Source of the DNA: Mucilaginibacter gossypiicola
GTDB lineage: Bacteria > Bacteroidota > Bacteroidia > Sphingobacteriales > Sphingobacteriaceae
NCBI RefSeq assembly: GCF_900110105.1
Contig: NZ_FOCL01000004.1
Span: forward strand, 339,712 to 403,711
Length of the DNA stretch: 64,000 nucleotides
Reading direction: 5' to 3'
Part shown: in pieces, positions 51,481 to 59,464 of the stretch
Numbering within the stretch: position 1 is the stretch's first letter
How the letters are laid out: every line of letters begins with the position of its first letter
Translations under genes and position numbers: made by a program
The notes under the pieces: model-generated
The model's database searches: none
The model's input: the letters and a program-made list of their open reading frames with translations, nothing else
Told to the model about the DNA's origin: nothing

Positions 51481-51600
51481 GTCCTGAGAGTCCGGAAGTC
51501 CGATAAGTCGGAAAGTCCGGAAGTTTAGGGTTTTGAAAAGTCAGTAAGTCCGGAGGCTAAGCAGCTTTTGGACTTGCTGACTTCCCGACTTACGGACAGG
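51481..51600. repeat. AGTCCGGAAGTCCG-type repeats with hairpin between clpP and clpX
   Basis: Short imperfect units (GAGTCCGGAAGTCCGATAAG, TCGGAAAGTCCGGAAGT) followed by a 14-bp stem, AAGTCAGTAAGTCC with GGACTTGCTGACTT (one wobble), about 51539-51586, and a T-run at 51602. The hairpin could act as a terminator, separating clpP and clpX transcripts. Confidence 0.55.
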
Positions 51601-51651
51601 ATTTTTTTTTCTGTCACTAATTATTTAACTTTGAGTAAGAAAACGAATCAG

Positions 51652-52890
51652 ATGAATAAAAACAGCAAGGAGATCAGGTGTTCATTTTGCGGTGCTGGTA
51701 AACAGGATTCCCTGATGTTAATAGCAGGACTTGATGCACACATTTGCGATAAATGTGTGAACCAGGCCAATGAAATATTGGCCGAGGAGTTGAAGGTACG
51801 TAAAGTGAAGTCATCGCCTCTGGCGCCGGCCTTGCTTAAGCCGTCAGAAATGAAAGCCCACCTTGACCAATATGTTATCGGTCAGGATGATGCCAAAAAG
51901 ATACTTTCTGTAGCTGTATATAATCATTACAAACGCTTAAACCAGCGTATTGATAAAGATGAGGTTGAGATTGAAAAATCAAACATCATCATGGTAGGTG
52001 AAACCGGTACAGGTAAAACCCTGCTTGCCAAAACACTTGCAAAAGTACTTAACGTTCCGTTTTGCATTTGCGATGCCACTGTATTAACCGAAGCCGGTTA
52101 TGTAGGGGAGGACGTTGAAAGTATCCTGACCCGCCTGTTACAATCTGCCGATTATGATGTAACCCTTGCCGAAAAAGGTATCGTTTACATTGATGAGGTT
52201 GATAAAATAGCGCGTAAAAGTGATAATGCTTCTATAACCCGCGATGTTTCCGGCGAAGGTGTACAACAGGCCTTGTTAAAGATCCTGGAAGGTACCATGG
52301 TTAACGTACCACCACAAGGCGGTCGTAAACACCCCGATCAGAAAATGATCACCGTAAATACCAGCAACATCCTGTTCATTTGCGGAGGTGCTTTTGATGG
52401 TATTGAAAGGAAGATAGCCAATCGTCTGCGTACCCAAACTGTTGGTTACAAGTTTAAGAACGACGAAGGTGATATCGACACCAAAAACTTCTATAAATAT
52501 ATCACCCCGCAGGATTTAAAATCGTTTGGTTTGATCCCCGAGTTGATAGGCCGTTTACCGGTGCTTACCTACCTCAACCCGCTTGATAGGGAAGCATTGC
52601 ACAATATCTTAACCGAGCCTAAAAACTCGTTATTGAAACAATACAAAAAACTGTTTGAATACGAAGGAGTAAAGCTTGATTTTGAAGACGAAGTATTGGA
52701 GTTCATTGTTGATAAAGCAATGGAGTTTAAACTTGGTGCAAGGGGCTTACGCTCCATATGCGAAGCTATCATGATTGATGCTATGTTTGAGTTCCCATCT
52801 AAAAAAGATGTGAAACGCCTGAACGTAACATTGGATTACGCGCACGAGAAATTTGAGAAATCTGATCTGAAAAAGTTAAAAGTAGCTTAA
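51652..52890 (+). CDS. clpX: ATP-dependent Clp protease ATP-binding subunit
   Basis: This is a 412-residue AAA+ unfoldase. N-terminal zinc-binding domain with CSFCGAGKQDSLMLIAG and CDKC (about 9-37), Walker A GETGTGKTLLAKTLA (about 116-130), Walker B GIVYIDEVDKIARK, pore loop region GYVGEDVES and sensor 2 GARGLRSICE. The open frame runs back to 51568 but those codons cover the repeat region; the ATG at 51652 gives the standard MNKNSKEIRCSFCG start. Confidence 0.97.
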   Translation: MNKNSKEIRCSFCGAGKQDSLMLIAGLDAHICDKCVNQANEILAEELKVRKVKSSPLAPALLKPSEMKAHLDQYVIGQDDAKKILSVAVYNHYKRLNQRIDKDEVEIEKSNIIMVGETGTGKTLLAKTLAKVLNVPFCICDATVLTEAGYVGEDVESILTRLLQSADYDVTLAEKGIVYIDEVDKIARKSDNASITRDVSGEGVQQALLKILEGTMVNVPPQGGRKHPDQKMITVNTSNILFICGGAFDGIERKIANRLRTQTVGYKFKNDEGDIDTKNFYKYITPQDLKSFGLIPELIGRLPVLTYLNPLDREALHNILTEPKNSLLKQYKKLFEYEGVKLDFEDEVLEFIVDKAMEFKLGARGLRSICEAIMIDAMFEFPSKKDVKRLNVTLDYAHEKFEKSDLKKLKVA

Positions 52891-52980
52891 CGCACAGTAT
52901 ATAAGTAAACACTTATATTTATTAAAAAATAAAGCGGCCCTGGTTATCATACCGGGGTTTGCTGTATAAAAACAAATCAT

Positions 52981-53838
52981 ATGAACGAAGAATTAAACAT
53001 TAAAAAAGACGGAGATGCCTTACCACCGCCGGTGAAGGAAGTGCAATCGCCCGTAAAATCAGGGTTAAAAACCAAGGAAGCAATTGTAGCCAACTGGCTG
53101 CCGCGCTACACCGGCCGGCCGCTTGAAGCGTTTGGCGAGTATATTATCCTCACCAATTTTTCAAAGTACATCCAGCTGTTTTCGCAGTGGAATGATAACG
53201 CGCCTATTATGGGGGTCGATAAACCGATGCAAAGCGTTACAGCCAATGGTATTACCATTATTAACTTTGGTATGGGTAGCTCGGTTGCGGCCACAGTTAT
53301 GGACCTGCTTACCGCCATTCACCCAAAAGCGGTAATATTTTTGGGTAAATGTGGTGGCTTGAAAAAGAAGAACAATGTAGGCGACCTGATCCTGCCGATA
53401 GCAGCCATTAGGGGCGAAGGTACATCGAACGATTATTTACCGCCCGAAGTGCCTGCATTGCCTTCATTCGCGCTGCAGAAAGCTATCTCGACTACCATTC
53501 GTGACTACTCACGCGATTACTGGACAGGTACCTGCTACACCACCAACCGCCGCGTTTGGGAGCATGATAAAGTATTCAAGAAATACCTTAAAGATCTGCG
53601 CGCCATGGCTGTTGATATGGAAACAGCAACCATATTTACCACAGGCTTTGCCAACAAGATCCCTACAGGCGCATTGTTGCTTGTATCAGATCAACCGATG
53701 ATCCCCGAAGGTGTTAAAACCGCCGAAAGTGATTCATCAGTAACCGAACAATTTGTTGAAACGCACCTGCACATCGGTATCGAATCGTTAAAGCAGTTGA
53801 TCAATAACGGGTTAACGGTTAAGCATTTGAAATTCTAA
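52981..53838 (+). CDS. amn: AMP nucleosidase
   Basis: This 285-residue protein of the nucleoside phosphorylase fold hydrolyses AMP to adenine and ribose 5-phosphate. Visible motifs: GITIINFGMGSSVAATVMDLL (about 88-108), AVIFLGKCGGLKKK, RGEGTSNDYLPPEVPA, and the purine-binding AVDMETATIFTTGFANKIPTGALLLVSD. The short form lacking the E. coli Amn N-terminal domain is the usual Bacteroidota type. A Pro/Lys-rich N-terminal tail of about 35 residues is probably disordered. Confidence 0.92.
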   Translation: MNEELNIKKDGDALPPPVKEVQSPVKSGLKTKEAIVANWLPRYTGRPLEAFGEYIILTNFSKYIQLFSQWNDNAPIMGVDKPMQSVTANGITIINFGMGSSVAATVMDLLTAIHPKAVIFLGKCGGLKKKNNVGDLILPIAAIRGEGTSNDYLPPEVPALPSFALQKAISTTIRDYSRDYWTGTCYTTNRRVWEHDKVFKKYLKDLRAMAVDMETATIFTTGFANKIPTGALLLVSDQPMIPEGVKTAESDSSVTEQFVETHLHIGIESLKQLINNGLTVKHLKF

Positions 53839-53839
53839 G

Positions 53840-53919
53840 GAACCATGATTTTTAGGATTTAAGGATTACCTGATAGATTATGATATCAAGAAATCCTTAA
53901 ATCAGGAAAATCAAGGTTC
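53840..53919. repeat. GAACC-type dispersed inverted repeat, short copy
   Basis: GAACCATGATTTTTAGGATT is identical to the left arm at 31026; the right arm ends AAAATCAAGGTTC. About 80 bp; may serve as the amn terminator. Confidence 0.65.
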
Positions 53920-54142
53920 TAATCAATGACAATCCGCTTCATCCCCTCTCTGCCGTAAAATACCGGGAAATACATCATTTCGGCTTTGGCCGGATTTAGG
54001 GTGTATTTACCGTTGTAACGGGGGATGAGGTTTACGGTGTGATGGCCTGTTGGGGCTTTGACATATATTCTCTCTCTATAATATCCTTAGGCTTTCCCGC
54101 TATTTTTTCCATTGCTGCTTTTAATTTATCTTGGGTAAGTTA
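53919..54142 (-). pseudogene. C-terminal remnant of an alpha-2-macroglobulin-like protein
   Basis: On the minus strand, 54062-53919 encode 47 residues, from VKAPTGHHTVNLIPRYNGKY to the stop, containing NPAKAEMMYFPV and ending KRIVID. It looks like the last domain of a large envelope protein; I suggest an alpha-2-macroglobulin-like protein, with low certainty. Upstream codons for LTQDKLKAAMEKIAGKPKD (54142-54080) are in another frame, and the frame change falls in a GAGAGAGA run near 54070-54077. No start codon or signal peptide is present, so this is a decayed 3' fragment. Confidence 0.45.
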
Positions 54143-54241
54143 TTTATGTTATTTACTATTCCATAAAAGAAATATCATTTAAGAAACTTATTTTTGAGGC
54201 GTAACCCTGCTTTATATACCGGGTTAGTAGAGATTTAAATT

Positions 54242-55603
54242 ATGTGGTACAATAACATACTCGATACCATTGGCAATACGCCGCTGGTAAAACTGAATAA
54301 AGTAGCAAAAGACATCCCTGCTACCGTTTTAGCCAAGATAGAGACAACCAACCCCGGCAACTCCATAAAAGACCGTATGGCCCTTAAAATGATTGAGGAT
54401 GCCGAAAAAAGCGGCAAGCTTAAACCCGGAGGAACTATTATTGAAGGTACATCGGGCAATACCGGTATGGGGTTAGCTATTGCGGCGGTTATAAAAGGCT
54501 ACAAGTGTATTTTTACCAGCACCGATAAACAATCAAAAGAAAAGTTTGATGCCCTGCGTGCTTTTGGTGCCGAGGTAATTGTTTGTCCAACCAATGTAGA
54601 GCCGGAAGATCCACGATCATATTATTCGGTATCATCGCGCCTGGAAAGGGAAGTCCCCAACTCGTGGAAGCCTAATCAGTATGATAACCTGAGCAATTCA
54701 CAGGCGCACTATGAATCAACAGGCCCCGAAATTTGGGAGCAAACCGAAGGTAAAATCACACACCTGATTGCAGGTGTAGGTACCGGTGGTACCATATCAG
54801 GCATTGCCCGCTATCTGAAAGAGAAGAACCCGGCTATACAGGTGTTAGGTATTGATACTTACGGTTCGGTATTTAAAAAATACAAGGAAACAGGTGTTTT
54901 TGATAAAAACGAAATCTATCCGTATATCACTGAAGGTATAGGCGAAGATTTCCTGCCGCAAAATGTTGATTTTAGCCTGATAGATCACTTTGAAAAAGTG
55001 ACCGATAAAGATGCTGCCCTTATGACCCGCGAAATTGCGCGTAAAGAAGGTATCTTCTCTGGTAATTCAACAGGATCGGCAGTGGCTGGTTTATTGCAAA
55101 TGAAGGATAAGTTTAAAGAAGGCGATGTGGTTGTGATCGTTTTCCCCGACCATGGCACCCGTTACCTTGGTAAAATGTACAACGACGACTGGCTGCGCGA
55201 TCGTGGTTTCCTGAAAGACGAAAAATTAACCGCCCGCGATATCATCAGCAAAAAAGACGTACAGGAAATCATTACCATTGATTGTGAAAAGAGTGTACTG
55301 GAGGCTATCAATACCATCAAATCGCTTAATATCTCGCAAATTCCGGTTACACAAAAAGGCATGGTGATAGGCAAGATCACCGAGAGCGATATCCTTGATT
55401 CGCTGATCGAAAATCCGTCCATCAAATCGCAGCCGATCAAAAACATTACCACTGCACCGTTCCCGTTTGTTGATCTGAATACTTCAATCGACAGGATCTC
55501 GGCCATGATCAATAAAGATAATATTGCGGTGCTGGTTGAAGACGGGAATGGCAAAATTGAGATCATTACCCAGTATGATATTATAAACGCGATATCAGCC
55601 TGA
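54242..55603 (+). CDS. Cystathionine/cysteine synthase with CBS domains
   Basis: This 453-residue PLP enzyme resembles cystathionine beta-synthase. The catalytic domain (about 1-320) has NTPLVKLNKVAKDI, PLP-Lys in NPGNSIKDRMALKMIE (Lys about 43), the GTSGNTGMGLAIAA substrate loop and the phosphate-binding GVGTGGTISGIARYLKE. A pair of CBS domains fills the C-terminus (about 335-453, IISKKDVQEIITIDCEKS... and ...TSIDRISAMINKDNIAVLVEDG). It condenses serine with homocysteine or sulfide. Stands alone with a terminator; relevant to the sulfur theme of the window but distant from that operon. Confidence 0.93.
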   Translation: MWYNNILDTIGNTPLVKLNKVAKDIPATVLAKIETTNPGNSIKDRMALKMIEDAEKSGKLKPGGTIIEGTSGNTGMGLAIAAVIKGYKCIFTSTDKQSKEKFDALRAFGAEVIVCPTNVEPEDPRSYYSVSSRLEREVPNSWKPNQYDNLSNSQAHYESTGPEIWEQTEGKITHLIAGVGTGGTISGIARYLKEKNPAIQVLGIDTYGSVFKKYKETGVFDKNEIYPYITEGIGEDFLPQNVDFSLIDHFEKVTDKDAALMTREIARKEGIFSGNSTGSAVAGLLQMKDKFKEGDVVVIVFPDHGTRYLGKMYNDDWLRDRGFLKDEKLTARDIISKKDVQEIITIDCEKSVLEAINTIKSLNISQIPVTQKGMVIGKITESDILDSLIENPSIKSQPIKNITTAPFPFVDLNTSIDRISAMINKDNIAVLVEDGNGKIEIITQYDIINAISA

Positions 55604-55635
55604 TTTAGGTAAAAGGTTAAAGGCGAAAGTCAAAA

Positions 55636-55667
55636 GGTGTTGTGCGGGTAGCATGACGCCTTTTTTT
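55636..55667 (+). terminator. Terminator of the CBS gene
   Basis: GGTGTTGTGC pairs with GCATGACGCC (three G.U wobbles), loop GGGTA, then seven Ts. Confidence 0.7.
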
Positions 55668-55681
55668 GTTATATTCAAGTA

Positions 55682-56050
55682 ATGAAATATTTAACTTTTG
55701 CATTTCTGATTCTGCTGCCCCTTTTTGGTCATTCGCAAAAACGCACTTTACTTGGGCCTAAAGTGGCCATGGATGAACTTAAAGAAGCACTAACAAATAA
55801 AAAAGACAAACAGGTAAATGTCGATAAAGTTATAAGTGATAAGCAAACAGCTATTGCTGTTGCCGAAGCCATTTTATTTAAGATTTACGGGAAAGAGCAA
55901 ATAATCAACGAAAGGCCCTACGAAGTTTATTTTGTAAATGATTATTGGATTTTGAACGGGACTTTGCCTGAGAAAATGCTTGGTGGTTGTTTTTTAATAG
56001 TGCTTTCAGCTAAGGATGGAAAGGTTGTTAGGCTGACACATTACAAATGA
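55682..56050 (+). CDS. NTF2-fold immunity-like protein (YbbC/YhhH type), exported
   Basis: This 122-residue protein has a signal peptide (about 1-18, ending FGHSQ) followed by a compact domain with AVAEAILFKIYGKEQIINERPYEVYFVNDYWILNG and LGGCFLIVLSAKDGKVVRLTHYK (read in pieces), which match the NTF2-fold immunity domain seen in Rhs/contact-toxin neighbourhoods. Here no toxin gene is adjacent. It may be a domesticated or orphan immunity gene. Confidence 0.75.
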   Translation: MKYLTFAFLILLPLFGHSQKRTLLGPKVAMDELKEALTNKKDKQVNVDKVISDKQTAIAVAEAILFKIYGKEQIINERPYEVYFVNDYWILNGTLPEKMLGGCFLIVLSAKDGKVVRLTHYK

Positions 56051-56092
56051 TAAATAAACCTTTTGCCTTTAATCTTTCGCCTTTCGCCTCAA

Positions 56093-57655
56093 CTACTCCA
56101 ACCTCTTCTTCGCTAATTCCGGGCTATACCTTTGATTTAACCGATAATTTGGTGTAATAATAAACACGGCTGTCCCTTTTTCCCGTGCCAGGGGATTGCT
56201 TACTTCACCTACTTTGGTAAAGCTGCCGATCATTTTTCCTTCCACAAATTCTTTAATGTTTTTGCCGCCGCCGTCATCTACGTAGATCATGTATTTGCAT
56301 TTGAGGCTGTCGGGTGCCCAAAGGGTAAAGCTGCTGTTCAGCGAAATTGCATCGGGATAGCCGTATTGTTTGCCATAATGGTGCAGGGCACCGGCTTCGC
56401 CGTAGTTATCGGCATAAACTATGGTTTGTTTTTGATCTTCAGGACTGAGGCTTTTGTAGGCTTTATCAACCAGCGCAGCCATGTCATCCCATCCCAGCAT
56501 ATCGGCATAGTCCTGCGTGGTTGCATGTTTTTTACCGTCTTCCCAGGTCATCGAAAAGCGGGCGGGGGGGAGGTGTTTATCGGCAAACCGAAAAAATGCC
56601 AGGGTTTGATCCATTGGCAAAATGGGCAACAAAATGGGCAGTAACAAAGCATTGGGCAGCGTAAATAATATTACCAGGGCTGTACGCAAAACATAACCAT
56701 TCGTTTTTAATAAACGCTCAAAACCGAACGCCCCTGCTGCAAACAACATGGGGTAGGCTCCGAAGATGTAGTAGCTTTTGCCATCCATCATCAGTAAAAA
56801 AAAGAAGATGAGTGCATAAGCTAATGCCAGAAACTGGAAATTACGCAACCTGAACGAAAATATCAGGAACGCCAGCCCATTAAGCCATACAAATAACGCT
56901 ACGCCGTTTACCAGTAATTGCTGTTTAATAAAGTCTGTTGGGGTAATGTAGTCAAGCTGCTGCTCGCGCAGGGCTTTCATATGTGTAAATACTGGCATGT
57001 GATGTGTTATTTGCCAGATGAGGTTAGGGAGCACAATAACTATTGTTATCAAGGCTGCACCAAGGATGTGCTTATTGAACAGTAATTTACGTTGTTTGCT
57101 GATAAGGATACCGGTAATCAGCGATGCTGCAAAAAACAGCATAGTATATTTAGTGAGTATACCCAGGCCAACTGCAGCGCCCAGCCAGTACAAGTACCTT
57201 ACATCGGTAGTATTAAGGTATTTTACTAATAGCCAAACCGTTATCACCCACCAAAATTGGTCGAATACTACGGGCTGAAAAAGGTATTCGCTTGCTGCAA
57301 AAGCAGGCGCAAAAATGAGTGACAAACAGGCAAGGGTTATGGCAAACTTTTTTCCGCCAAATTCAATGACTATGAGGCCAGTAAGCAATACAATAAGCCC
57401 TCCAAACAGGGTAGGGAACAATCGCGCAGCAAAAACCGAATCGCCAAAGCAAGTAATTGAAATTTTTGCCAGTATGGCTATAAATGGTGGTACTTCCTTA
57501 TACCCCCAATCCAAATGATCGGCCAGTACAAGGTGCAGAAACTCATCGCGATGGAAACCAAAATGCGATATAGCGAAAAGATTAAGAACAACTTTAATAA
57601 ATACAAATATCAGTACAAAATAAACGTAGGTAGATTTCCGGTTTTTGTAAGGCAT
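56093..57655 (-). CDS. GT39/ArnT-like membrane glycosyltransferase
   Basis: This 520-residue inner-membrane protein has about eleven helices. The first periplasmic loop holds FGFHRDEFLHLVLADHLDWGYKEVPP (read in pieces), the acidic active-site loop of dolichyl-phosphate-mannose/ArnT-type enzymes, with Asp-Glu at about 36-37. The C-terminal 150 residues are soluble and periplasmic. It should transfer a sugar from a polyprenyl phosphate to lipid or protein. Flanked by CCTTTAACCTTT-type repeats on both sides. Confidence 0.88.
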   Translation of the reverse strand: MPYKNRKSTYVYFVLIFVFIKVVLNLFAISHFGFHRDEFLHLVLADHLDWGYKEVPPFIAILAKISITCFGDSVFAARLFPTLFGGLIVLLTGLIVIEFGGKKFAITLACLSLIFAPAFAASEYLFQPVVFDQFWWVITVWLLVKYLNTTDVRYLYWLGAAVGLGILTKYTMLFFAASLITGILISKQRKLLFNKHILGAALITIVIVLPNLIWQITHHMPVFTHMKALREQQLDYITPTDFIKQQLLVNGVALFVWLNGLAFLIFSFRLRNFQFLALAYALIFFFLLMMDGKSYYIFGAYPMLFAAGAFGFERLLKTNGYVLRTALVILFTLPNALLLPILLPILPMDQTLAFFRFADKHLPPARFSMTWEDGKKHATTQDYADMLGWDDMAALVDKAYKSLSPEDQKQTIVYADNYGEAGALHHYGKQYGYPDAISLNSSFTLWAPDSLKCKYMIYVDDGGGKNIKEFVEGKMIGSFTKVGEVSNPLAREKGTAVFIITPNYRLNQRYSPELAKKRLE

Positions 57656-57689
57656 TGTTTACAGAATGGTTTTTTTAAAGGTAGTATTT

Positions 57690-57886
57690 TTGAGGTGAAA
57701 GGTAAAAGGTTAAAGGCGAAAGGTTTTTAAAAAGGAAAGATCAAAGCTCCCTTTATGTACAACTATTTCAGTATTCCAAGCTTAAATATCCTATTTTAAT
57801 AGGAAAAGCTCTAAAATAGAAAAAGGTTAAAGGCTGCGCTAAGTGTAGCTACCTTTAACCTTTAACTTTTCGCCTTTAACCTAAAC
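57690..57886. repeat. AAAGGTTAAAGGC-type repeats around the GT39 and murA ends
   Basis: GGTAAAAGGTTAAAGGCGAA at 57702-57721 and its inverted forms at 57822-57833 and 57852-57885 belong to the same family as the spacers at 55608-55637 and 56061-56090. The inverted pair 57822/57852 forms the murA terminator. Confidence 0.6.
57814..57863 (-). terminator. Terminator of murA
   Basis: AAAGGTTAAAGG (57822-57833) pairs perfectly with CCTTTAACCTTT (57852-57863); on the minus strand a TTTTTCTATTTTAG tail follows. Confidence 0.75.
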
Positions 57887-59194
57887 TTAGATTCTTGTTA
57901 TATCAGCGCCCAAAGCTTTAAGCCTGGTGTCGATATGCTGATAGCCACGTTCAATTTGTTCAATGTTGTAAATGGTTGATTGCCCTTGGGCCGAAAGTGC
58001 GGCAATTAATAAGGAAACCCCGGCACGGATATCCGGCGAGGTCATGGAAATGCCGCGTAGTTTAACCTGGTTATCCAATCCGATAACAGTTGCACGGTGC
58101 GGATCACAAAGAATGATCTGTGCGCCCATATCCAGCAGTTTATCTACGAAGAATAAACGGCTCTCAAACATTTTCTGATGGATCAGTACCGAGCCTTTGG
58201 CCTGGATGGCAACAACCAGTACAATGCTTAATAAGTCGGGAGTGAAGCCTGGCCATGGTGCGTCGGCAATGGTCATGATACTGCCGTCAATGAACGTTTC
58301 TATTTCGTAGTGTTCCTGGGCAGGAATAAAGATATCATCGCCCCTAAGCTCCAGCTTAATGCCCAAACGTTTGAAAACGTCGGGGATCATACCCAGCTCT
58401 TTGTATTGAACATCTTTAATGGTGATCTCAGAGCCCGTCATGGCTGCAAGGCCAATGAACGAACCAATCTCGATCATGTCGGGCAATAAACGGTGTTCTG
58501 TACCACCCAGTTTTTCAACGCCTTCAATAGTTAACAGGTTTGAGCCAATACCGCTGATCTTAGCACCCATACGGCTCAGCATTTTACAAAGCTGCTGCAG
58601 GTAAGGTTCGCAGGCGGCATTGTAAATAGTAGTAGTGCCTTTGGCCAATACTGCCGCCATTACCACGTTGGCTGTTCCGGTTACCGAAGCTTCATCCAGC
58701 AGGATGTAAGTACCCTGCAGGTTAGAGGCATCCACATTAAAGAAACCATTTTCGGGATTATAGTTAAATTGTGCACCCAGCTTTTCAAAACCCAGGAAGT
58801 GGGTATCCAACCTGCGGCGACCGATTTTATCGCCACCCGGTTTCGGGATAGAAGCCTTGCCAAAGCGGGCAAGCAATGGGCCTACTATCATGATAGAGCC
58901 CCGTAAACCGCCGCCTTTTGATTTGAATGTCTCGGATAAGAAAAAGTCCTGATTGATATCTTTGGCTTCGAAAGTATAAGTATGTTCGTTGATGCGTTCA
59001 ACAATAACACCCATATCGCCAAGCAGCTCTATCAGTTTGTTTACATCCTTAATATCAGGGATATTGCTGATGGTTACCTTTTCGGCGGTAAGCAATACAG
59101 CAGATATAACCTGTAAAGCTTCGTTTTTTGCACCCTGTGGGGTTATTTCACCTTTTAGCGGTTTGCCGCCGTTTATTACAAATGCGTTAGTCAT
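57887..59194 (-). CDS. murA: UDP-N-acetylglucosamine 1-carboxyvinyltransferase
   Basis: This 435-residue enzyme catalyses the first step of peptidoglycan synthesis, transferring enolpyruvate to UDP-GlcNAc. The N-terminal NGGKPLKGEITPQGAKNEAL (Lys-Asn pair), GGGLRGSIMIVGPLLARFG, and the C-terminal DIRAGVSLLIAALSAQG and QIERGYQHIDTRLKALGA are diagnostic. In the active-site loop the usual PGGC reads PGGD (Asp 122): the Cys that fosfomycin alkylates is replaced by Asp, which in other bacteria gives intrinsic fosfomycin resistance with full activity. Confidence 0.97.
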   Translation of the reverse strand: MTNAFVINGGKPLKGEITPQGAKNEALQVISAVLLTAEKVTISNIPDIKDVNKLIELLGDMGVIVERINEHTYTFEAKDINQDFFLSETFKSKGGGLRGSIMIVGPLLARFGKASIPKPGGDKIGRRRLDTHFLGFEKLGAQFNYNPENGFFNVDASNLQGTYILLDEASVTGTANVVMAAVLAKGTTTIYNAACEPYLQQLCKMLSRMGAKISGIGSNLLTIEGVEKLGGTEHRLLPDMIEIGSFIGLAAMTGSEITIKDVQYKELGMIPDVFKRLGIKLELRGDDIFIPAQEHYEIETFIDGSIMTIADAPWPGFTPDLLSIVLVVAIQAKGSVLIHQKMFESRLFFVDKLLDMGAQIILCDPHRATVIGLDNQVKLRGISMTSPDIRAGVSLLIAALSAQGQSTIYNIEQIERGYQHIDTRLKALGADITRI

Positions 59195-59349
59195 GCGGAG
59201 TTTCGGATAATTGATAAGATCACCAATGATAAACTGTAAAAGCTATGATCGGTTTTGTCAAATAATTTATATGGGGCAAAGATTAGAAAATTAATGCAGA
59301 TAAAATAAAAGGCAGACGGGATTTATCATTAATGATATTAATACAAAAA

Positions 59350-59430
59350 CGTCATTGCGAGTACGAAGCAATCACGAACTATACAGGGCTAACCTGCTAA
59401 TTGGGGATTGCATCGTATCTCGCAATGACG
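59350..59430. repeat. CGTCATTGCGAG palindromic repeat, copy D
   Basis: Left arm CGTCATTGCGAGTACGAAG and right arm CGTATCTCGCAATGACG, 81 bp. T-runs on both sides mean it could also terminate the DUF4290 transcript. Confidence 0.8.
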
Positions 59431-59464
59431 CTTTTTTTTGTCCTCCGGAAAGTACTCGGTACTC

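Noticed and set aside
54070..54077. Programmed frameshift at the GAGAGAGA run
   Set aside because: No start codon, no complete upstream domain and no conserved slippery signal; simple decay is more likely.
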